In this document: positions 36,517 through 47,054 of the stretch, piece by piece | Position numbering within the stretch: position 1 is the stretch's first letter | Layout: each line of letters begins with the position of its first letter | Assembly (NCBI RefSeq): GCF_015351405.1 | Contig: NZ_JADKMY010000003.1 | Span: 248,001 to 312,000, forward strand | Length of the DNA stretch: 64,000 nt | Reading direction: 5' to 3' | DNA from: Corynebacterium suicordis DSM 45110 | GTDB lineage: Bacteria > Actinomycetota > Actinomycetes > Mycobacteriales > Mycobacteriaceae | The notes under the pieces: model-generated | Told to the model about the DNA's origin: nothing | The model's database searches: none | Seen by the model: only the letters and a program-made list of their open reading frames with translations | Position numbers and translations under genes: made by a program

Positions 36517-38577
36517 CTAGTCGGTATAGCGCTGCTGAGGCCACACAATCTGCGCCTCCGGTACCGGCTGCACGCCTTCGTAATCATCAATGTCATCGCT
36601 GAATTTCAGGGTGCGTGAGGTAGTCAACGAGTACTTGATGTTCTCCCAGAAGCGCTCCGTGCTCATCGGCGCTCGGTAGGTCTGGAACAGCTCCACGAAG
36701 TCCTCCGTGTACAGGATCGGGCGGATCTCCTCGACCTCTTCCCCATCAATGAACGGTGGCAGGAACGGCACGTACACGGCACTATCGGCGTACTGCCACT
36801 CTTGTGGGAGGGATTTATCGTGACCCGGGCGGCCATCCTTAATCTGCGGCATGCGGGCCGCCAAAGGATTGGCCAAGCCCATTGGATCCACCACGCGCAC
36901 ATCCAGCGGGGCCAGCATTCCCGTGACTCCCAGGTTGAGGAAGTTCACGGTCATGGGATGGAATTGCAGGTCCTGCGCGCCTTCCTTCGCCCCGAGTTCC
37001 AGCGGGGTGCCAGGAGAGTTCAACCCCACCCCGCCAATGGGAATCCAATCGGTACCCGCGTTCGCACTGTCCTTGCGAATGGGGATCAACAGCCCGGAGC
37101 ACTCCCGGGCTTCAGTTGAGGCCGGGTCGCCCCGGCGCTGCTCAGTGCACTCTTCCTGGGCATCCTTGTATCCGTACATCAGGTCCATCGCCTCATAATC
37201 AGAGGCATACAGAGGTGGTTCTTCCGGACTGGTTTTAGTCACCTGCATCCAGAATGAACGCTCATCCACCACATGCAGATCCGCGGAGCTTTTCACTCCT
37301 TCGCCGGAAAAAGTCACGGGGTGATTCACAGCGTTGATGCCCCACACCACGGCGAAGACACAACCGGATCCCACGGCCAGCGGCTGCACCAGCTTCAGCA
37401 CCAGGTTGCTCTGTCCAGCATTCTGGGATTCCGCACCTGCCTGCAGATCCCACACCGGCACCACTGCCAGCGGCAGGAGGATTGCGAACAACGGGATCAG
37501 CAGCATGCGGCCGTGCATGAAGTCTCCGCCCACGCGGATCACATAGGCAAAGTGAATCAAGGCGCACACCACCAGGATGGCCACAATCGTGACCTGCCCC
37601 TGGAGGCGTGAGGTGCGGGGAGAATTGGCGTCGGAAAAAGAAGAAGAGGAACCACGGAAAGTGGGCAGCAACAACAACACCGCAGCCACCAACGCAAGCA
37701 CGCCGAAAGCCGACCACATGCCGTAGGGATTGACGAAGTCACCGACGTAATCCCAGCCGCGCCCCCAGAGGGAATCGCTGGCGGATTTCGCCACAGCGGT
37801 TTGCGGCACGATGGCGCCGTAGTAGCCCATGCGGAAAATTTGATAGGCCAAGGGCAGGGGGATGGCGATGGCCAAGATCAACGCGCGCTGTGCCCAGGAA
37901 CGGGCGGCGATGAGGATGATCAGACCCGTCACCGCTCCATAAAGTACCAGCTCAGGGCGCACCAGCCAGCTGAGGCCAGACCACAGCGCCAGCCAATAGA
38001 TCATCCGGTTGCGGGCCATCCCATGACGCGCGAGGCGGGAATTCTCACGCACCCAGCTGACCAGGAAGAACCAGAGCACGGCCAGCCAAAAAATGGATAG
38101 ACCCCACTCCAGGCCAGAGGTAGCGAAATCCCTGGCAGGAGGAATGGCCAGGTAAATGAGCATGCCGAAAGGCAGGAAGATGCTCCCACGGGAGCGATAC
38201 ATCAGCCCCGTGGCCAGGGTTCCCAGGCCCACGGCAAGGCCGGTGAGGATGAGACCCAGCCACAACGCCACGGTTTCCAGCTCCCCGCCCGTGAGCTGCG
38301 CAAACAGGTAGATGGCATACTGCCACAGCATGGAGGTGTTGGTCTCCACCCGCTCCCCCGCGTTGAAGACAGGTCCATTACCCGCCTGCAGATTGCGGAC
38401 GGTGCGCAGGACGATCAGCCCGTCATCGCTGATCCAGCGCCGCTGCCACCCCGCGACAAGCGCCATGATCGCCAGTGCCAGTGCCCACACCACCGCGGTG
38501 ACCGCAGAAAAATTCTGGGTCTTTCTCGCGGGGGTCATACGGGTGGCAAATCTGGGTTGTTCCGTCACGGTCTTCAA
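36517..38577 (-). CDS. aftB: Terminal beta-1,2-arabinofuranosyltransferase AftB
   Basis: Adds the terminal arabinofuranose to the arabinan of arabinogalactan, using decaprenyl-phosphoryl-arabinose. The 686-residue GT-C protein has the N-terminal catalytic motif WQRRWISDDGLIVLRTVRN, which matches Rv3805c closely, an FNAGERVETNTS loop, ~10 membrane helices and a large soluble C-terminal domain from about residue 420. The likely start is TTG 38577 with GAAGG upstream. In M. tuberculosis aftB lies between the mycolyltransferase and ubiA; here it lies upstream of glfT2 (see findings). Confidence 0.92.
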   Translation of the reverse strand: MKTVTEQPRFATRMTPARKTQNFSAVTAVVWALALAIMALVAGWQRRWISDDGLIVLRTVRNLQAGNGPVFNAGERVETNTSMLWQYAIYLFAQLTGGELETVALWLGLILTGLAVGLGTLATGLMYRSRGSIFLPFGMLIYLAIPPARDFATSGLEWGLSIFWLAVLWFFLVSWVRENSRLARHGMARNRMIYWLALWSGLSWLVRPELVLYGAVTGLIILIAARSWAQRALILAIAIPLPLAYQIFRMGYYGAIVPQTAVAKSASDSLWGRGWDYVGDFVNPYGMWSAFGVLALVAAVLLLLPTFRGSSSSFSDANSPRTSRLQGQVTIVAILVVCALIHFAYVIRVGGDFMHGRMLLIPLFAILLPLAVVPVWDLQAGAESQNAGQSNLVLKLVQPLAVGSGCVFAVVWGINAVNHPVTFSGEGVKSSADLHVVDERSFWMQVTKTSPEEPPLYASDYEAMDLMYGYKDAQEECTEQRRGDPASTEARECSGLLIPIRKDSANAGTDWIPIGGVGLNSPGTPLELGAKEGAQDLQFHPMTVNFLNLGVTGMLAPLDVRVVDPMGLANPLAARMPQIKDGRPGHDKSLPQEWQYADSAVYVPFLPPFIDGEEVEEIRPILYTEDFVELFQTYRAPMSTERFWENIKYSLTTSRTLKFSDDIDDYEGVQPVPEAQIVWPQQRYTD

Positions 38578-38680
38578 TCACTGGCCTTCATGTTCAAACG
38601 CGGAATCCACATGCCAGACCCCGTAAGGATTATTCGGAACCAGTTTAGAGTGCCCCGCCCCGTAACTGGGAAAACACACT

Positions 38681-39529
38681 CTAGAGATTGCGCGAGAGAA
38701 TGCGCGCAACTTCAGCGTTACCTTCGTGAGTCAGGTGCGTGGTGATGTTGAACGGCTTGGAGGTGTTATCGATGATTCCCACGATCCAACGCTGCTCGCG
38801 AGGAGCACAGGTGCCGTGGCCCAGGGTCTGAGCTTCGAGGTTCAACCAGCTAGAGCCGGTGGCCTGAGCTGCAGCGCGCTGCCAATCATGCGCGGCATCC
38901 AGAGCTGCACGGACTGGGCCAACGGCGATTGGAGGTGCATCCACACCATTCCAGTGCACCCAGCAAGACTCGCCGCCTGGGCCCACGATGTCTGGGTAGC
39001 CCACCATGGTGACCTTGGCGTTTGGTGCGGCCTGACGGACGCGGTTGATCTGGTTGCGCACCTCATTGACGTACTCGCGCTTCTGCACGTCATACAGGTT
39101 CGGCGCCTTCCAGTTATCGTTCATGCCGATCTGCAGCATCACCGCGCGGGTGCCCGGCGTGAGCTTGCCCTGGCCCAGAGCCTGATCCACCTGGGTGGCC
39201 AAGCGGTTGGTGCCAGCCAAAGGAGCGAAAGCTGCAGCACCGGAGCACGCGAAGTCCTCTACCTTGATGCCGGTCTGAGCCTGCATTTCAGAACCGATGC
39301 GGATGTTGCCACGAGCACAACGGCCTTCACCGGGAGCATTTCCGGAGACCTTGCCTGGGCCCTGCATGGTTTCTGCGACAGCGAAAACGGGGTTGGCCAG
39401 GAGGGAATCACCGAACAACACGATGTTGGTTGGGGCAGCCTGCGCTGCCGGGGCTACTGCCATGAAGCTGAACAGGGCCACAACCGCAGCGGTGAGCTGG
39501 GCAGCCATGCTGGTGCGTCGTGAGGACAT
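38681..39529 (-). CDS. Secreted SGNH/GDSL hydrolase
   Basis: A 282-residue secreted esterase. The signal peptide ends at AAQAA (~residue 32). GDSL-family block I is LFGDSLL, block III is GMNDN and block V is LTHEGN, so the Ser, Asn and His positions are in place; block II Gly is less clear. Four cysteines probably form disulfides. The ATG at 39529 has GGAG upstream. It stands between glf and aftB, so a role in trimming acyl groups from envelope polysaccharide or lipids is plausible, but the substrate is not known. Confidence 0.88.
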   Translation of the reverse strand: MSSRRTSMAAQLTAAVVALFSFMAVAPAAQAAPTNIVLFGDSLLANPVFAVAETMQGPGKVSGNAPGEGRCARGNIRIGSEMQAQTGIKVEDFACSGAAAFAPLAGTNRLATQVDQALGQGKLTPGTRAVMLQIGMNDNWKAPNLYDVQKREYVNEVRNQINRVRQAAPNAKVTMVGYPDIVGPGGESCWVHWNGVDAPPIAVGPVRAALDAAHDWQRAAAQATGSSWLNLEAQTLGHGTCAPREQRWIVGIIDNTSKPFNITTHLTHEGNAEVARILSRNL

Positions 39530-39821
39530 GAAAGATCTCCGATTCAGGTAAAAACGTCAGGGCGTGCCAAGACTCATTCTTCGCACACCGAGCCTTCATC
39601 CCGGGAAACTGGAAAGAAACCCAAGAAAGGCACTGCGGACTCAATCGAGCCGACCGTGAGAAATGTTATGCCCTCGCAAACAATTTTTCAGCATTTTCTT
39701 AAACTCACTCCAGCGTGAGTCCAGCCTGAACCCAGCTCCCCCACGGAGATCTGCAAGGGAACAGGCCGGAAAACTAGCCCAAAAGCCAGCCGGAAATGTG
39801 AGCCCAGAAAGCCAGCCTGAA
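39530..39821. other. 292-nt intergenic region upstream of the SGNH hydrolase
   Basis: No gene seen. Below glf the sequence carries repeats of CAGCCTGAAC and GCCAGCC-type units (39716-39825), which may be a degenerate repeat at the glf 3' end. No clear terminator was found. Confidence 0.5.
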
Positions 39822-41042
<1,221 letters not shown>

Positions 41043-41063
41043 CTACAAGGAATTAGGAGCAAT

Positions 41064-41507
41064 TTAGGGCAGTTTCTCTGTCAGCTTGTCCACCCACGGC
41101 TGCAGCGTGGGCTTGGCCCAGTCCAGCATTCCCCAGCTCCACATGGCCCAGAAGATCAGCACGAACACGATCCAGATGACCAGCAGCATCAGCAGCACGC
41201 CGATGATCTTGACCCCGCGGGATTGCGGCTGCCACCACTCGTCGAAGCGGTCGTATTGCCGGATTCCCCACCTCAGCACGGTATTTGGCCATTCCAGCTC
41301 CAGGGACAAAATGCCCACGCCCACGAACACCGTGAACCAGCCTGGTCCGGGAAAAGGGATGGTGACCAGCCCCACCAGTACCACCAGCCAGCCCGCCACC
41401 AGGGTGAGCGGGCGCACCAACCAGCCGTACTTGCGCTGCTTCAGGCCGGCATGATGCTTGTGGATCTGCTCCACTTTGCGCGTGACCGCTTCGCCCATCT
41501 TGGACAT
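41064..41507 (-). CDS. TIGR02611/PGPGW-family membrane protein
   Basis: A 147-residue protein with three to four hydrophobic segments. The motif FPGPGW near residue 52 defines this actinobacterial family. No function is established. It lies between glf and a HAD phosphatase on the same strand, with 72 nt to glf. Confidence 0.87.
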   Translation of the reverse strand: MSKMGEAVTRKVEQIHKHHAGLKQRKYGWLVRPLTLVAGWLVVLVGLVTIPFPGPGWFTVFVGVGILSLELEWPNTVLRWGIRQYDRFDEWWQPQSRGVKIIGVLLMLLVIWIVFVLIFWAMWSWGMLDWAKPTLQPWVDKLTEKLP

Positions 41508-41529
41508 AGCGCTTCAATCTACTCCGCGA

Positions 41530-42390
41530 TTACTCCGCGAACCAGCGCGCCAGCACCCTAGCCACACCATCTTCGGCGTTGCTGGCAGTCACGTGATCCG
41601 CGGCATTCTTTACCCGCTCATGCGCGTTGCCCATGGCCACCGCAGTTCCCGCCCAGTCCAGCATTTCCAGGTCATTGGGCATATCCCCGAACGCGATAGT
41701 TTCCGCCGCATCGACCCCCAGGCGCGCTGCGATCCACTCCAGAGACGAGCGCTTAGACACTCCCGGCGCGCTGATCTCCACCAACCCTCCACCCCAGCTG
41801 AAGGTGGCGTGTGCCTCTGCCGGATCCAGCCGAGGTGCCACTGCCTCGAAAAGTTCCTGGGAACTCACATTGTGATTGCGCACCATGAGCTTCACGGCGG
41901 GCGCGCTGGTGAGCTCATCCAGGGTGAGCAGCGCGTGTTCGTCGGAGAGCCATGCATGTTCGTATTTTTCCGTCACGCAGAACAGTTCTGCTGCCCTATC
42001 AAACGCGCTGGTCCCGGTGCGTTCCACCGCGAATCCCGCCGCCTCCAACGGGGTGCCTTCCACATCCGTGCTCAGCAGATTAACCACGTTCTGCAGCGTG
42101 GCCGGGGCTAGCTCCACGGCGCGCAGCACCTTATCCGCGGCACTGTCGTAGACGATCGCCCCGTTGGCGCACACGCACAACGGCTGCACGGGCAGCTGCT
42201 CGATCACCGGCAACACCCAGCGCGCTGGCCTACCCGTGGCCAGCGAAAACTGCGTGCCTTGTGCTGCCATGGTGCGCACCACGTCCTGCATCAGCCCGCT
42301 CACCCGTTCGCGCGGATCCAGCAGCGTGCCATCCAAGTCGCTCACCACAAACCGCGGTGGCGCTTCCGTAAATTGTGCGCTCGGCTTCAC
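41530..42390 (-). CDS. HAD-superfamily Cof-type hydrolase
   Basis: A 286-residue cap-type HAD phosphatase, probably on sugar phosphates or nucleotides. It has SDLDGTLLD (nucleophile Asp), SLATGRPARW (motif II), a Lys in KRSSLEW and the acidic motif FGDMPNDLEML. The start overlaps the PlsC-type stop by four bases, so the two are coupled. The substrate is not predictable. Confidence 0.9.
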   Translation of the reverse strand: MKPSAQFTEAPPRFVVSDLDGTLLDPRERVSGLMQDVVRTMAAQGTQFSLATGRPARWVLPVIEQLPVQPLCVCANGAIVYDSAADKVLRAVELAPATLQNVVNLLSTDVEGTPLEAAGFAVERTGTSAFDRAAELFCVTEKYEHAWLSDEHALLTLDELTSAPAVKLMVRNHNVSSQELFEAVAPRLDPAEAHATFSWGGGLVEISAPGVSKRSSLEWIAARLGVDAAETIAFGDMPNDLEMLDWAGTAVAMGNAHERVKNAADHVTASNAEDGVARVLARWFAE

Positions 42391-43292
42391 TTACGCAGTT
42401 TCCGGAGCAACTTCTTGATACCCGCGGGGCCGGACTTCTTTTCTTCCCGACGCCCACTCCCCGCAGCCGCAGCTTCTTCTCGTTGACGCTTCCGCTCTTC
42501 TTGATCTTGGCGATCCTGCACGGTTGCCTCGTCCAAGCTGGGCGCAGAGCCACCGAGGGTGGCCGGTACCCAGTATTCGCCCTTGGGCATGGGGCCAAAG
42601 CGATCCACGTACTCTTCGCGCGCATCTTCCAGCAGCTCCTGCATGGCTGCGTGCAGACGCTCGGTGGTGGCGATGCTATCGCTGGTCACTTCCACCGGCT
42701 GGCCCACCACCATCACCAGGTTGGCATCCTTGGGGAACCAATTGGGCTTGTGCCCCTTGGTCCAGATCCGCTGAGATCCCCAAATAACCATGGGGATAAG
42801 GGGCACGCCAGCTTCTTCGGCGATTGCCGCTGCTCCCTGGCGCAGCTCCTTGATCTCGAAGGAACGAGAAATGGTGGCCTCGGGGAAAATTCCCACCAGC
42901 TCTCCATCCTGCAAACGCTGTACTGCTTCGCGCACCGAGGCCGCTCCATCTGCCCGGTCCACGGGGATGTGGCGCATCGCGCGCATCAATGGGCCAGCCA
43001 CTGGCGCATCCCAAATTTCCTTCTTGGCCATGAATCGCACCAAGCGACCACCGTTGAAGTGCGCGGGGATAGGGCCGTAGACAAAGTCCCAGTATCCCGT
43101 GTGGTTCACGGCGATCATCGCACCACCCTCGCGCGGTATGTTCTCCGGGTTTTTCACGAATACCTGGAGGCGCTGGCCGAACTTCATCCATAGCTTGGCC
43201 AGCGGGATGATGGTGCGCCCATAAACCGGCTCTTTGCTCTCTGGGTGCCCAGAAGACGGGGTGAAGTCTTTGGCAAAATTGAATGTAGCCAC
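42387..43292 (-). CDS. 1-acylglycerol-3-phosphate acyltransferase (PlsC type)
   Basis: Acylates lysophosphatidic acid in phospholipid synthesis. The 301-residue protein has NHTGYWD (HX4D catalytic motif, ~residue 64) and FPEATISRS (block III, acceptor binding). The C-terminal ~50 residues are a Lys/Glu/Arg-rich tail that holds one GGCGTCG motif. Transcribed with the HAD hydrolase and downstream of serS, 74 nt away. Confidence 0.9.
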   Translation of the reverse strand: MATFNFAKDFTPSSGHPESKEPVYGRTIIPLAKLWMKFGQRLQVFVKNPENIPREGGAMIAVNHTGYWDFVYGPIPAHFNGGRLVRFMAKKEIWDAPVAGPLMRAMRHIPVDRADGAASVREAVQRLQDGELVGIFPEATISRSFEIKELRQGAAAIAEEAGVPLIPMVIWGSQRIWTKGHKPNWFPKDANLVMVVGQPVEVTSDSIATTERLHAAMQELLEDAREEYVDRFGPMPKGEYWVPATLGGSAPSLDEATVQDRQDQEERKRQREEAAAAGSGRREEKKSGPAGIKKLLRKLRK

Positions 43293-43366
43293 GGTGCAGT
43301 GCTCCCTGTTTGTGTGCCTCAGCCATGCGCCAGAATCGCGGCGCAGTGTGCGCTTAAATTCCGGAC

Positions 43367-44641
43367 TTAGTTTTTAGGGTAAAGGATATCTTTACCCACA
43401 AAAGCACGCAGCGCTTCTGGAACCACTACGGAGCCATCTGCCTGCTGGTTGTTCTCCAGAATAGCTACCAACCAGCGCGTGGTGGCCAGGGTTCCGTTGA
43501 GGGTGGCCACGGTCTGCGCCTTGCCGGCTTCATCGCGGTAGCGGGTCTTCAGGCGACGTCCCTGAAAGGTGGTGCAGTTAGACGTGGATGTCAGCTCGCG
43601 GTAGGTGTTCTGGGTGGGCACCCACGCCTCGGTGTCATACTTCCGGGCTGCAGAAGAGCCCAGGTCGCCACCGGCCACGTCGATAACCCGGTAAGGAACC
43701 TGCATGGCATCCAGCATGTCTTTTTCCATGCCCAGCAGCTTTTGATGCTGTTCCTTGGCTTCCTCGGGCTTGCAGTAGACAAACATCTCTAGCTTGTCGA
43801 ACTGATGCACGCGGATGATGCCGCGGGTGTCCTTGCCGTAGGAACCGGCCTCGCGGCGGAAGCAGGAGGACCAGCCCGCGTAGCGCAGCGCGCCATCGCC
43901 AAGATCGATGATCTCCTCCGAGTGGTATCCGGCCAGCGCCACTTCGGAGGTACCCACCAGGTACAGATCATCCTGTTCCAGGTGATAGATCTCATCGGCG
44001 TGCGCGCCGAGGAAGCCGGTGCCCGCCATGATCTCCGGGCGGACCAGCACTGGGGGAATCATCAGCTGGAAGCCCGCGGCCACAGCCTTTTGCGCGGCCA
44101 ATTGGAGCATGCCCATTTGCAACAGGGCGCCGTCGCCAGTCAAGAAATAAAAGCGAGCACCGGAAACCTTGGTGCCACGCTTCATATCGATCAGCCCCAG
44201 GGACTCGCCCAGTTCCAAGTGATCCTTGGGCTCGAAATCGAACTCGCGGGGAGTGCCCACGTGCTCCAGAACCACGAAGTCATCCTCGCCACCAGCTGGA
44301 GCACCTTCCTCCACCACGTTGGGCAGGCGCATCTGCAGGTCGAACACAGCCTGCTCTGCGGCGGTGAGTTCGGCTTCCAGCTCCTTGACTCGATCAGCCT
44401 TGGCCTTGCCCTCCTCACGCAGGCGCAGCTTGTCCTCATCGGAGGCGGTGCGCATCTGCTGGCCCATCTCCTTGCTGAAGGTTTTCTGCTCGGAGCGAGC
44501 CTCGTCTGCCGCAACAATTGCCTCACGACGGCGAATATCTGCCTGCAGCAGTTGATCCACCAGGCTCTCATCGTCTCCGCGGGTGCGCTGGGAGGCACGG
44601 ACTACGTCTGGGTTGTCACGCAAGAACTTAAGATCGATCAT
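43367..44641 (-). CDS. serS: Seryl-tRNA synthetase
   Basis: Charges tRNA-Ser and tRNA-Sec with serine. The 424-residue class II enzyme begins [15 protein letters not shown], with the N-terminal coiled-coil arm (about residues 25-110), motif 2 near [17 protein letters not shown] and motif 3 [17 protein letters not shown]. Length and motifs match bacterial SerRS. No T-box-like leader is seen upstream. Confidence 0.97.
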   Translation of the reverse strand: MIDLKFLRDNPDVVRASQRTRGDDESLVDQLLQADIRRREAIVAADEARSEQKTFSKEMGQQMRTASDEDKLRLREEGKAKADRVKELEAELTAAEQAVFDLQMRLPNVVEEGAPAGGEDDFVVLEHVGTPREFDFEPKDHLELGESLGLIDMKRGTKVSGARFYFLTGDGALLQMGMLQLAAQKAVAAGFQLMIPPVLVRPEIMAGTGFLGAHADEIYHLEQDDLYLVGTSEVALAGYHSEEIIDLGDGALRYAGWSSCFRREAGSYGKDTRGIIRVHQFDKLEMFVYCKPEEAKEQHQKLLGMEKDMLDAMQVPYRVIDVAGGDLGSSAARKYDTEAWVPTQNTYRELTSTSNCTTFQGRRLKTRYRDEAGKAQTVATLNGTLATTRWLVAILENNQQADGSVVVPEALRAFVGKDILYPKN

Positions 44642-44815
44642 GTTTTACAGCTTAGCTATAGTGGTCGCACTGGACGCAGTTGCTAGGCAGTTGGTTGTGT
44701 AGCGGTACACGGTGTTGAATTGAAGTAGTCAATTTAATGCTTTAACCGCAATGCTGCACTTAAGCATGAAAGCTTCGGCATTAATTATTCCCGCAAGAAA
44801 AAGTTCCGACCGGAA

Positions 44816-45859
44816 GTGATTCCCTTGAGCATCAGTCAGCAGACATGGAAACGGCGCATGCGTGCCGCGACGGTCATCCTCGTCTCTGCACTGTGTGGTG
44901 GTGTGGGCGCGGGAGCTTATGGGGCCATGGCTCCGGAAGGCTCCACCCCTCTGGCCGTAGAACCCGCTAAGAACAAGGAACAGCCGGAACCGGAGATCGT
45001 TTCTTTCACCGATGCCAATACGGGATCCTGCATCAATTGGCAGACCAATCCGGATGGCTCCAACTCAGACTTCGCCACGGTGGGCTGTGCGGAACCGCAC
45101 CGCTTTGAGGTGAGCACCCGGGAAGACCTCTCCCAGTACCCCACCAGCGAGTTTGCTGCGGATGCGGCGCACCCTAATTTGGAGCGTCAGCAGCAACTCA
45201 CCGAGGAACTGTGCGTGGGTCCCACCATGAACTACCTGGGCGGCAAGCTGGATCCGGAAGGTCGTTACTCCATATCCCCCATCCTGCCTCCCGGTTCGGC
45301 GTGGAAAGAGGGCGATCGCACCATGCTGTGCGGCGTGATGGTTCAGGATGCGCACGGTCGCACCACGGAGACCGTGGGTCTGGCCGCTGAATCCGATCAA
45401 TCCCGCGCCTACCCAGCCAACGTGTGCGTGCGGGTGGAGGGCGATGCACCATCTGAGGTGCCGTGCACCGAGGACCACACCTGGCAGGTCACTGACAAGG
45501 TGAACCTGGGAGAGAACTTCCCCCAGGAATGGCCGGATATTGAGAAGCAGAATCAGCTGCTCAGCGAGCGCTGCACCGCCGCGGGTCGCAACTACCTGGG
45601 TGGCGATGATGCGCTGTACAACTCCACCTTGACCCCGTTCTGGACCACCATCCAGCAGCAGTCTTGGGCCGCGGGCTCCCGCACCGTGAACTGTGCCCTG
45701 ACCTCGGGTAAGCAGGGCGGCGGGTTCGCCACGCTCAAGGGTGATGCTCGCCAAGGCTTCACCATCGATGGCCAGCCGCCAGCCAAGCAGCCAGAGCGCA
45801 ATCCTCTGCGCAACACGGCACCCGGCGCTGCCCAGCCCGCTCCTCCAGCCGGCCAGTAG
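44816..45859 (+). CDS. Membrane-anchored septum-formation-family protein
   Basis: A 347-residue protein with one N-terminal membrane anchor (~residues 15-40). Two repeats of a cysteine-containing domain follow, marked by GSCINW-EPHRFEVS and VCVRVEG-EDHTWQVT, as in the Septum_form family; each repeat has about four cysteines. The end is a Pro/Ala-rich tail. The function is not firmly known; the name is from homologs. GTG 44816 or TTG 44825 could be the start; the GGAAG before TTG favours the latter. A zincin gene follows after seven bases. Confidence 0.8.
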   Translation: MIPLSISQQTWKRRMRAATVILVSALCGGVGAGAYGAMAPEGSTPLAVEPAKNKEQPEPEIVSFTDANTGSCINWQTNPDGSNSDFATVGCAEPHRFEVSTREDLSQYPTSEFAADAAHPNLERQQQLTEELCVGPTMNYLGGKLDPEGRYSISPILPPGSAWKEGDRTMLCGVMVQDAHGRTTETVGLAAESDQSRAYPANVCVRVEGDAPSEVPCTEDHTWQVTDKVNLGENFPQEWPDIEKQNQLLSERCTAAGRNYLGGDDALYNSTLTPFWTTIQQQSWAAGSRTVNCALTSGKQGGGFATLKGDARQGFTIDGQPPAKQPERNPLRNTAPGAAQPAPPAGQ

Positions 45860-45866
45860 GAACACC

Positions 45867-46217
45867 ATGTCCATCGAGATTTCCGAAGAGGAATTTGAGG
45901 ACTTGGTGGATCAAGGTCTGGCAAGAATCCCGGATGCGCTGCTGGCCAATGTGGATAACGTGGCGATTGTCACCGAGGATTACAACCCCGATGGGCCGCA
46001 CATTTTGGGGCTCTACGAAGGCATTGCGCTCACCGAGCGCGAGCACGAGTACAGCGCGGTGATGCCGGACAAGATCTCCATCTATCGCCTGGCTCTGTGT
46101 GATTCCGTTGATTCCCGCGATGAGCTCGTGGAGCAGGTGGCCATCACGGTCATTCATGAGCTCGCCCACCATTTTGGGATCGACGACGCCCGCCTCCACC
46201 AACTCGGCTGGGGCTAA
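45867..46217 (+). CDS. Zincin-like metallopeptidase
   Basis: A 116-residue protein with HELAHHFGI at residues 97-105, the HExxH-type metal site of the small zincin (DUF1025-like) family. The N-terminus is acidic. Its substrate is unknown. ATG 45867 has AGGA upstream and lies seven bases after the septum-formation gene, so they are probably one operon. Confidence 0.87.
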   Translation: MSIEISEEEFEDLVDQGLARIPDALLANVDNVAIVTEDYNPDGPHILGLYEGIALTEREHEYSAVMPDKISIYRLALCDSVDSRDELVEQVAITVIHELAHHFGIDDARLHQLGWG

Positions 46218-46221
46218 TTTT

Positions 46222-46245
46222 CCTGCCGGATTATCTTCCGGCAGG
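46222..46245. terminator. Bidirectional terminator between zincin and phosphatase genes
   Basis: CCTGCCGGA (46222-46230) pairs perfectly with TCCGGCAGG (46237-46245) around a 6-nt loop. It lies between convergent stops at 46217 and 46263 and can serve both. Confidence 0.65.
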
Positions 46246-46262
46246 TTCGCGCAAGAGTACTT

Positions 46263-47054
46263 CTAACGCGCCTTGTCCGGATGTCCGGTGGTTCCCCATT
46301 CCAGCACGTCAAATGCCCCTTCGACATCCGATCCACTCAGTTCGGTTGCCATCTTTTCGATCTCCTCGGGCACTTCCAGCATCACGTAGTGCGTGTTTGC
46401 CAGGTATCCGGAGTACGCCCATTCCGGGTCCACCCCGCCCAGGAAGCGAGCGACAAAGCGGATGATTGCGCCGTGGCTCACCACTGCCACATCGGTATCT
46501 GCCGGGAGCGCGCGCAGCACAGAGATAATCTGCGGTACATAAGTCTCCAGGATCTCCTCACCGGTCTTTCCCCCGGCCACTGGCACGTCGGTTTCACCGT
46601 GCAACCAGCCCATGAGCACACCGTGGTATGCCTCGTGGGCATCCTCATCGTTGCGCATCTCGTAATCGCCCGCGGCGATCTCAGCAATGTCATCGATGGT
46701 GGAGATGTAGTCCGTCTGTCCGAAGCCGAAGTCGGTCGAGGTGGCGTCGGAAATGGGGGAAAGGCCGCGGCCTGCAAAGCGGGAGGCGAACTCGGAGCCA
46801 TCGCCGGCGGACGCCAATTCTCCGCCCGCGGTGGTGAAACCCTCGGCGAGCAACACTGCCGTTTGCTGCGCCCGGGCGGCCAAGCTGGACATCACGTGCA
46901 GGGGGCGGGTGGTTCGGCGGGCCAGTTCCTCGCCCACGGCCAGGGCTTGCTCACGTCCCAGCTCGGTGAGGTCAGCGCCGGGCAGTGCGGTGTCCAGTGC
47001 GTGGATGGTGTTCGAGGTGGTTTGCCCGTGCCTCACCAGATATAGGTAACTCAA
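46263..47054 (-). CDS. Histidine-phosphatase family protein (phosphoglycerate-mutase-like)
   Basis: A 263-residue member of the branch that includes acid phosphatases. LVRHGQT at residues 6-12 gives the catalytic His, with a second Arg and His near VVSHGAIIRFV. The start overlaps the pheA stop by four bases, so they are translationally coupled. Whether it is a mutase or phosphatase on another compound is not clear. Confidence 0.9.
   Translation of the reverse strand: MSYLYLVRHGQTTSNTIHALDTALPGADLTELGREQALAVGEELARRTTRPLHVMSSLAARAQQTAVLLAEGFTTAGGELASAGDGSEFASRFAGRGLSPISDATSTDFGFGQTDYISTIDDIAEIAAGDYEMRNDEDAHEAYHGVLMGWLHGETDVPVAGGKTGEEILETYVPQIISVLRALPADTDVAVVSHGAIIRFVARFLGGVDPEWAYSGYLANTHYVMLEVPEEIEKMATELSGSDVEGAFDVLEWGTTGHPDKAR

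Noticed and set aside
44642..44815. Possible T-box or tRNA near serS
   Set aside because: No T-box core, specifier stem or cloverleaf could be seen; the gap only shows AT-rich promoter-like sequence and small inverted repeats.
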